Source: Allantophomopsis cytisporea
Taxonomy: Eukaryota > Ascomycota > Leotiomycetes > Phacidiales > Phacidiaceae
NCBI GenBank assembly: GCA_024752435.1
Contig: CP103020.1
Location: 992,001-1,056,000 of the forward strand
Direction of reading: 5' to 3'
DNA length: 64,000 nucleotides
The number at the start of each line of letters is the position of its first letter. The stretch's first letter is position 1. The position numbers were made by a program, and so were the translations under genes. Of the stretch, positions 56,576 to 64,000 are shown one piece after another. The notes beneath the pieces are model-generated. The model searched no databases and had not been told where the DNA came from. It worked only from the letters and a program-made list of their open reading frames with translations.

Positions 56576-57760
56576 GCTTTAAGTCCGTGCACATACTGAC
56601 CGGCCACTTCGTGACCGCGTATGCCCATACTATTGTAGATCTTAGAAATAAAGCTATTCAACTACTACTACTTGTATAGCGTTACTATTGACGTGCCAGT
56701 GATTTGATTACTTGATTCTATTACCTAATGCGCCAATACTCCAATGAAGCCTTCAATACCGCGCTCAATGCGGTCTGTAGCGGCCAATCTGTATATAGTA
56801 TACTGCAAAAGACTATAGGATCCTACAAACTACATTACAAGACTATGTCAATAGGACTAAGTCTATTCAACTTGTCTATAAGCACTAGCAGCGACCTGCT
56901 AATAGCTAGGAGCTAGCTATTGTTATTTAGGTACTTCTATAAGGTTGATAAGGCTATACTCCTACTTATATACAGCTCTAGTATAGTACTATATATATTT
57001 ATAGCTACTAGTAACTATAGAATTCTTAGGAAGTATTAGGTCTGTAATTTTCTTGCTCAGAATTCTAGTCTGAAGACAATATAAATACAAGCTATTAACA
57101 ATTTTCAAATTAATAAAATATTGCCGTAGCACATCTCGTAATTCTTCGAGCTCTTTAATTACTTTAATATTGAAGATATTATATCTAAAAACAGGTAGGA
57201 TATAGATAAAATTGGTATTATAGAAGGACTTAAGATTGATAGATTGGTTTTTAGAGAAACTTAGAAGGCAATAGTTAGAAGGAGTTTAAGTTCTCGAAAT
57301 TAGACGATAATAGTAGAATATATTTTTACTACTAAGATATTAATACTCCTAGTAATATACGTTTTTAAATATGTATCCTACTTATAGCCCTATATAGAGA
57401 GAACTGATTTAATGGTTGTAGGCTTTTACAGCTTATTTAAAAATACTTAGATTGAATCCGGGACAGTAGTAAAAAGTCTATTAGTAAGCCTTTTGCTTCC
57501 TATACTTTCTCTATTTATATCTCCCTATGTATAAAACTATCGTCGAGTTTTATTGATATCGACGGATACTACAGCGTAAACTCTTGTCTACTTTGTATCG
57601 ACGCTTTTTTTCTCGGGTATCGAGGATCTTTATTTTACTTCTTCAATACTAGTGCTAATATAGATATAGATAGGTGAAACACTCTCAAGGCACTCCAGGT
57701 GTGTAAAGCACTTATAGAGTCATAAAATCTCCTTCAACACAGCCATCTACGTGAACTATT
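56576..57760 (+). mobile_element. Relic of a second pogo-type transposon family
   Basis: Starts near AAGTCCGTGCACATACTGAC, then about 150 bp later an ATG (56728) opens AFNTALNAVCSGQSVYS; after a one-base frame change the reading continues TAKDYRILQTTLQDYVNRTK. Together these resemble the N-terminal helix-turn-helix of pogo/Fot-type transposases (the A-A-K-x-Y-G-I-P-x-T-T-L-Q core, here with G and P lost). The rest, to about 57760, is TA-rich with stops throughout. The right end was not found. The N-terminal sequence differs from the transposase at 9347-9574, so this is another family. Confidence 0.5.
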
Positions 57761-57804
57761 TAGGAAAGCGAGTCTAATACAACTTCTACTGTTGTCAAAT
57801 AAAC

Positions 57805-60310
57805 TCAAGAACCGCCAGAATCGTCGGCGTCAACAATGAGTTCCGGTAGGTTGAGCTCTTGGGTGTATAAGCCAGCCCACTCATCTATCACGGCGCGCAT
57901 TGCATAATCTAGCACCGCCTTACGCTGAGCTAGCGTACTCCTAATATCTTCAATCATGTCGCAAAGCTCTTCTAGCTTATCACTGTTTACTCTCGTCCAT
58001 TCTAGTCCCTGGTTTGCTAGTTCAAGAAGGTCATCTGCGTCCGCAGAGTTCTCCGCACGAGCTTCGGTGACCATCTCTACTGCGGTTTTCAGTCCCCAAA
58101 AGTGAGTGAAAGCATCAATATCTGGGCGAGCTTCATTGAAATATCTCTCGCCGTTGATATCATCAGTCCAACCCTCCTCTTCCTCGCAAACCTCTTGATC
58201 CCACAGTGTCTCCAATAGAAGCCTCCGAGCACGTGTCACTTCATCCTTGGCCCAGACTGTGATTACACTCTCAAAGTCATCTGGGAAATACTGTTGCCTT
58301 CTTTTTTCGGGTAGGTAGCAATCAATTCTTGCTTTTTCTGCCAAAACTACTATATGATCCTCTATTATCGTAATATATCTGGGTTCTTGTGCGGTTTCAT
58401 ATTCGCGACGAGAGTAGCGATTGAACGCTTCAAGCTCCCGTACTATTCGAGACCTTGTGTCCGACAATTTCAGGTGATTTTCAGCGTTCCGGGAAAACCT
58501 CTTCCTTTTCTGAATCTCTTCCAGTGCTTTATCCGAGTTCACTGGAGCCTGCACTTCAACGTCTTGAATTTCAGCGTCGTCTTGATTACTACCTTCGTCC
58601 TTGTCGACGTTGGAATCCTCTTCGTCTAACTCTGGAGATCCGTGTGTCATCTCTGCAAGACTCGGCTCAAAATCGTAGACTTGATAGCCAAAGACAGTTG
58701 TCCGGTTTCTCTCCATGATTGGCTCCAGCGTAGAGAAGACTTTCACTCCTGATTCGAGGTACTTACTAGTCGGGAAAGTTAGGTCACTTTCCTGCGGTGG
58801 ACAGGATTATTCGATAGCTTACCTGACATACCAATCCCAATATTCGGTCTGTTGTAGCCTCTCTATGTATTCTATAGGCAACGCTCTTATCTCTGTTGTG
58901 CTCTGAGACCAGCCTGGTAAAAGACATGGTGTCTTTCTGTTATAAGAGGATTTGAGTGAGGAAGGCCACTTCCAGTATGTCACTGCAAGCGTGGGCACAT
59001 CCTCGCGATCCTTTGGGAGTTTTCGAAAATTTGCGCCTAGAACGTTCTGTATACAACTGTGACCAGCCTCAGCCACAATCTCAAAATCAAAGTATGGCTC
59101 CCCTCCAAGACGTGTGGCGGTGGAGTCTTTCAGAAAAGTGATCGCGTGCTAAACGTAGAGGTGACAATATCAGCCTTGTTTATACGTATAATTTTATTAT
59201 ATCTAAAGGGCCAGACATCAGTGAAGACGGATTGGAACATACTGCAGTCTCATGTACCAAAGTTTCTGCTATCTGAAAATTTGCTATTAATCTCTCTTCA
59301 GGGGTCAGGTCAGATCTCAATAATGGCTTTATAACCCAACTGGAGATAAAAATTGTGGCTTTATGTGGAACTCGCTCCGTGCGCTGTGATTTGACTGTTA
59401 ATCCATATCTTCAAAGTATTCAGTAAGCTTCTTGGATGGAGCGATAAGGGTTGTAGTTGCGAAGTTGTACCTACCTTGTCTCGGGCTCATTAATATCTAT
59501 GCAAAGTTTGATGTATTGGGCGAATACTTCCATCTGAGCTTCAAAGTCCTTAGACGTTTCACTCGCTCGTTGAGGTTCCAGACGGGGGACCCTATGTAGA
59601 TTGGTCCGCCCAGCAATCTCCGGTAAAGGCTGCCAGCCGTTGCATATGAGGGCTTGTAACCATGGCGTACAAGCAGGATGAGTTATTATCATAGTGGCAC
59701 ATCTTAAAGCAGGTAGTAGGACGCTTCTAATCAATGGGTTTTCCATCGCCCACCGGCCAGGATGGCCGTTTCCTATGTTTGTACGGGTGGCCTCCTCAAC
59801 TGAGAAGCCTTTAAACGTTTCCTTCTTTTCAAAAGGCTGAAAGAATTTCTTCCATCGTTCCGGCGCAAAAATTGGGTGGATTGGGTTTTCAAGGTTGTTT
59901 GGTAATGCAACTTGACTCCCCAACTTGATGATGCTTCCTGCGTCCAACAGATCCCGTGAACTGAACCCATTGAGGACCCGTCGCTGGTGTATCGTGCGTC
60001 GGCTTTTTCTGTATACAGCTTCAGGATCACTTGAAGCTGTAGCCGACAGAGGAGTTAATCCCGACTTTACGATGTTATTATCCTTCCACAAGTCATCGTC
60101 GTCTGGCCCATATTTCAGAGCATACTCTGATAACGCCATTATTGATATCCGCCTTGTAACACATGAGTCAGCGTTCCCATTTAGCCTTGGCACATAAAAC
60201 AAACTATGTCACCTCATTCATGCAAAAGGTTATAGAGCTCGAAAAGCTTACTGACCTGTAGGCAACCTCGATTGTTTCGAGACGTTCAGGGGAAAAATTA
60301 TCCAGAGAGT
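57805..60310 (-). CDS. Uncharacterised fungal protein with HExxH motif; 5' end uncertain
   Basis: Not a family I can name. Exons in order of translation: 60310..60256, 60203..59475, 59408..59243, 59148..58823, 58765..57805; all four junctions keep frame, giving at least 745 residues. An HExxH motif is formed across the third junction: LVHETA joins HAITFLKD, reading HETAH. About 14-25 residues on come GGEPYFDFEIVAEAGHS, whose Glu residues could supply a third zinc ligand, as in gluzincins (inference). Upstream: LFYVPRLNGNADSCVTRRIS and ALRCATMIITHPACTPWLQA. The C-terminal 300 residues are charged, with acidic stretches (DEEDSNVDKDEGS, CEEEEGWTDD) and helices. No signal peptide seen. The first exon needs one base from an upstream exon that I could not fix; a candidate lies at 60381-60634. 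TE relics lie on both sides. Confidence 0.65.
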
Positions 60311-60380
60311 CTTCAAATTAAAGAAATCATACAAGAAACGATTTTCGAAAGTTACACATTACAAAAATTGACAGATTTTA

Positions 60381-60634
60381 ATTCGAGTTGGTAACAAAGG
60401 ATTTTCTCATAGTACTGTGTCTATCATCCAGTCTACACTGGAGTTCTTCTTGATGTTCTTTGTCTTCAAGCTTATTTGTCATTAAGTCTATTTCCAGCGT
60501 GTACAAGCAAGATTTCCAAAAGTGACGAGTTCGCTGATAACAACGTTGTAATGCAGAATCAAGTGTTTTGATATGATTGAAAATCCCACAAAGATCTGCG
60601 AGAGAGAGAGACTCGACAGTAATATTATTGTTGC
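60381..60634 (-). other. Exon-like open frame upstream of the HExxH gene
   Basis: An 84-codon minus-strand frame without an initial ATG reads plausible protein, with LADLCGIFNHIKTLDSALQR and FWKSCLYTLEIDLMTNKLED. Internal ATGs exist (LEIDLMTNK). It has the codon texture of the neighbouring exons and is bounded by stops, so it could be the first exon(s) of the HExxH gene. The only phase-compatible donor I see (GTACTATG near 60416) is weak. Alternatively the 5' end of the gene has been lost and this is a remnant. Confidence 0.4.
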
Positions 60635-62031
60635 ATTATTTATAATGTCTGTGGTGTTTGTGATATTTGCAGTGTTTATAGTCTCTCTGATGCTTGAAAA
60701 TTTAACTTTATTGCTATAATACGTAAATCACTGCATGTAGAAAGTCTCAACTCTGAAATGATAGGGTGTACTTGTGGCATTGCACCAGTTGCAATGGAGT
60801 AAAGGGTTGCCGAAATTGTTGATGAGATAAGTCCGTACACATACTGACCAGCCACTCTACGAAACTATTCAACTCTCAATAATTACAATAATTCAATAGA
60901 ACCACCACAATAGTAATAAAATTGACCTATACACTATTGAATAATCCACTCAAATAACACATCTTTATATACATATGCATTTTGAAAACCTTAGGCTCCA
61001 ACTATATATGCTCCTGTAACTCAATAACCTGCTTAATAGTAGAGAACGTATTAACGTTAGTATAAACTCTTTTATACTTTTGTAGCTATATTGTAGCTAT
61101 TAAAAAGGTATATATATATAAACTCTTTATTATTATAGACATAACCAAGTTGTAGAGCTATAATACTAAGTTTATAACCTATTAATACAACTAGTATATA
61201 TTACTAGTTGGTAGTAGAATACAGATATAAAATAGCTAAAGAAAGGAAGTAGAATCTACTATATAGCTATGTAAAGATACAAAGAGTAAAGACTATAGCC
61301 GGCCTATTGCCTATTCGGGAAGTCCTAAATGTAAAAGCCTTAAATATAAGAGTCGGCTATTGCTTATATCTAAACATTCTTTCTCCCTCTCAAATTCTCT
61401 CTCCCTTCAAATTTCTCCCTCTTAGATTCTCTCTCCTCTCGAAATTTCTTTCTCTTCTTATATTCTTTTTGCTTCTTATATTTTCTCTGTTTCTTTCTTC
61501 TCTCTTGATTAAGATTTAGAGTCGAGTATCTCGATTTAATTCGGTATATAAGTAGTATAGATATCAGTAGTACTGGAGAATGTAGTAATCAAGCTCCTTA
61601 CTAAATATACCGGTCAGAAGGTAATTTAAGGGCTAAACTTGGAGTCTTTTCCGTGTACGTAGCATATTATTTATAATATACAATATCAGATACTATCAAG
61701 AGGTTCAATTGCACAAATATAAAATACTATTTTGGGACTATTTATAATAATTTTACAGTATAATTCACTTAGTTTACAACTATCAGAGTCAAAAGAATAT
61801 TCGACGCTACTCAGGATATCTTTAAGTTCATTAGTAAAGCCAGCGATTAGCTCCATTTTTCAGGAAATAACGGTTAATATCCATGATCATCTGTATTTGA
61901 TTAAATTAAATGCTTTAAAACATAAGAAACCAAGTCTCAACCCTTATAAAAATTTCCCGGTTATATGCCACTACTACCTCCACTGCCATTTTTTTCCAGC
62001 TAGTCTACTAGGGAATTACTCTCATACTATC
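60635..62031. repeat. AT-rich relic region between the HExxH gene and the P450
   Basis: TA-rich sequence of 1.4 kb without a supportable gene. At 60829 it contains AAGTCCGTACACATACTGAC, nearly the same as the start of the relic at 56576 and in the same direction. A pyrimidine-rich tract (TCTC-type, 61376-61505) follows. Some of this resembles transposon or LTR debris but I found no paired ends. Confidence 0.4.
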
Positions 62032-64000
62032 CTATATTTTGCGGTTTGAGACCCGAATATTCAAAGGCGGATTTCTCCAAAGCGTGTATCCTGTGCTCTC
62101 ATCAATCCATGATTCGATGGCAAGAGAGTTCGACATCTCAATATTCCATTTCCAGAACATTTTTGCGAGAACCATGCGGAGCTCGATGTAAGCTAGGCTA
62201 TTTAATATGTTAATGCTGAATCCTTTTAAGTGCAGGCCACCTTGGTTTACGTACTTCTTGCCAATACAGCCTCGTGGTCCATGTGAAAACGGAACACTAG
62301 CTTCCAAATTATCCCCCTTCTGCCCTTCTGGCTCAGACGAGATCCAGCGCTCAGGAATAAACCTTCGAGGATCATGAAAGTTTCGGGGATCCATGACGAG
62401 AGAGAAAGGATGAACAGAGACGCTGGTCTATTATAGCAACAAATGATGTCAGCCTTCACATCAGAAAAGGCATATAGAGATATTACTTACACCTTCTGGC
62501 ACCCATGTGCCTGCAATCTGTGCCCCACCTTTGGGCACGATCCTGGGAAGATGAGCTGCACCAGCTGGCGGGTTTATTCTTAATCCTTCCAGAATAATGG
62601 CATTGAGATATTCGCAGTTCATGAGCGCTTTCGACGTCATTTCATCGATACTGCTGAATCTTGAATGGAGCTCCAAGCGAAGTTTCTCGACAATAGTAGG
62701 GTTTTGTAAGAGATAATAAGTAACAGCTGTGAGACTCGTAGCAGTAGTAACAGTGCCAGCCATCATGATTACGAGTATTTGGGACGTAAGTTCTGCTTCT
62801 GGTGCCTTAGATTTGAGCATATGGTACGCAAAGTCCTTTCTATCTTGATAAGCAGCGGAGTGGGATTGCGTGCGAGCCTGAAGAAGTCAGCCACTATTGT
62901 GTTGGTATTCAAGGCCTTTTGCTCTTACATGAGTATGATCCGAAGAATAATTGAAATGTAGGTATATGGTGTCTTTGAGATGCTGTGGAACATATATACG
63001 GAGAAGGTCGAAAAGACCAGGTATGATAGCAATCGTACGCATCACATCATTCATCACGGAGGATTTCATGATGACATCTGCCCACTTATATCTGTACTCT
63101 TCCTGGGGGTAAGCCAAGTCAGAGCTGTATTAAGAATCGAAACTTACCATCTTCGGAGCAAAGGGTATCAAAGGTATCTCCCAATGCCATCTCACCTGTA
63201 TTGTAACTTTAGCTTGCTATTAATACTTCAGTAAAACAAGGTTTCACTCTTACCCATTATATTAAAAGTCACATAGCTGAAGAGGGTCTTGATATCGACC
63301 TCCTTAGACAAGTTCTCTTTTTCCTCGTAAATGATATCGTCCAAAAATTGGTCAACTCGACGAATTACAATGTCATCATTTGAGAGTAACCCAGAATTAC
63401 TGAACGCGTTACTTAGCATCTTTCGCATACGGGAATGCTCAGGTCCGTTGGTTTCATTGACAATGTTGTATGATCCATCAACTTCAGAAGTGAAGAACCT
63501 AGGGTCTTTAGGCATTCGAAGTGATTCTCGTTGGACGAATCCATAGATGTCCTTAATTGCTGTTGCATCAGAAAAGCTGAGATGGTCTGGTGCAATTCTG
63601 ACAATTGGACCTGGGAGATATCTCAGTCTCACTCATTACATCACACAGGGCGATCTTACCATATGTTTGATGCCATTGTTGGTTTTCTAGATGAGCCTTG
63701 CCCCGAAAGAGTTTGTAATGCCATCGAGCCTAATATCTAGTAAGATGAATAGTAATGAACTCTGTTGATGGGTTTCAATATACGTTGGTGATCGAATTAA
63801 GAAAAGGTCCCGGGTATCGAGAAAGCGGGTGAATAGTGCGACGATACGCCCCTCGAAAGACGCAGACAACCACAGACTAGTGTTATCAGCATTTGTTCAT
63901 TTGAATCTTGAGGAATTGGAGTGAAGTTTGGCTTACGAGAACAGCTATTTTCCATAAGACTCCTAAAACCCCCTCAGATGAGAGCCAAAAAAACTGCAGT
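62032..64000 (-). CDS. Cytochrome P450 monooxygenase, 5'-truncated by window edge
   Basis: Microsomal haem-thiolate monooxygenase. Exons in order of translation: <64000..63937, 63876..63784, 63729..63660, 63610..63254, 63195..63148, 63098..62929, 62877..62491, 62427..62255, 62197..62032. Visible signatures: hydrophobic N-terminal segment (GVLGVLWKIAVLSVVVCVF), proline-rich hinge (HPLSRYPGPFLNSITN), QTYGPIVRIAPDHLSF, I-helix VIMMAGTVTTATSL (AGxxT), ILEGLR (ExxR of helix K), FIPERW, and the haem loop FSHGPRGCIGK with its Cys, the following exon continuing NLAYIELRMVLAKMFW. About 509 residues are visible and only the first few are missing. Style is that of fungal secondary-metabolism P450s near the isotrichodermin hydroxylase group; substrate unknown. 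The junction after CSED uses the acceptor ending at 63099; neighbouring AGs break the frame. Confidence 0.9.

Noticed and set aside
61376..61505. LTR retrotransposon remnant suggested by a pyrimidine-rich tract
   Set aside because: No paired long terminal repeats, primer-binding site or reverse transcriptase remnant could be seen.
1..64000. tRNA genes, rRNA genes and CRISPR arrays
   Set aside because: Scanned for B-box-like GGTTCRANYCC with a cloverleaf partner, and for regularly spaced repeats; no candidate held up. CRISPR is not expected in a fungal nuclear genome.
60635..64000. Secondary metabolite gene cluster around the P450
   Set aside because: Only one tailoring-type enzyme is in view, with no synthase, cyclase or transporter beside it inside the window; a cluster beyond 64000 cannot be judged.

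Overview
The window looks like nuclear DNA of a filamentous ascomycete (Pezizomycotina). The protein style and intergenic texture suggest a leotiomycete such as Botrytis or Sclerotinia, but that is inference, not proof. The evidence is: genes on both strands with short introns (about 45-165 bp, mostly 50-60) that start GTA/GTG and end AG; typical fungal proteins (GPI14, DNA ligase IV with two BRCT domains, MUB1/samB, IRS4, EBP2, AIP1, a BRE4-like membrane protein, a P450); and AT-rich blocks of decayed DNA transposons that look RIP-mutated.

Layout. 1-6.9 kb: the 3' part of a Git3/cAMP-receptor-like GPCR (+), GPI mannosyltransferase I catalytic subunit GPI14 (-), and an ACSF3-type malonyl-CoA synthetase (+). 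7.08-14.45 kb: a nested graveyard of Fot1/pogo-like DNA transposons (TA target duplications) and long palindromic MITEs that share terminal sequence with them. 14.5-20 kb: no gene that I can support. 20-34.4 kb: an APC-family permease, a JMJD7-like JmjC hydroxylase, DNA ligase IV, an IRS4-like EH-domain protein, the ribosome-assembly factor EBP2, and the MYND protein MUB1/samB. 34.4-38.8 kb: a long intergenic region rich in simple repeats. 38.8-47.5 kb: the actin-interacting WD40 protein AIP1, a large BRE4/ArAE-type membrane protein, and an unrecognised conserved-looking protein. 50-52.2 kb: two ribosomal protein genes, uL16 (L10) and eL30, in the same orientation. 54.2-56.2 kb: a coiled-coil protein. 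56.6-62 kb: AT-rich relics, including a second, different pogo-type transposase remnant, flanking an orphan protein with an HExxH motif. 62-64 kb: a cytochrome P450 cut by the window end.

Most of the window is housekeeping: GPI anchor synthesis, end joining, ribosome production, actin turnover, ubiquitin-linked regulation. These genes form no evident pathway cluster. The accessory material is confined to the two AT-rich blocks. The observations most worth checking are the short stretches of perfect identity (228 bp and 151 bp) between otherwise diverged transposon copies, the nested MITE architecture, and the HExxH orphan gene sitting between transposon relics with an unclear 5' end.

Exon boundaries are my own reading from GT..AG signals, reading frame and protein continuity; no alignment or transcript data were available.
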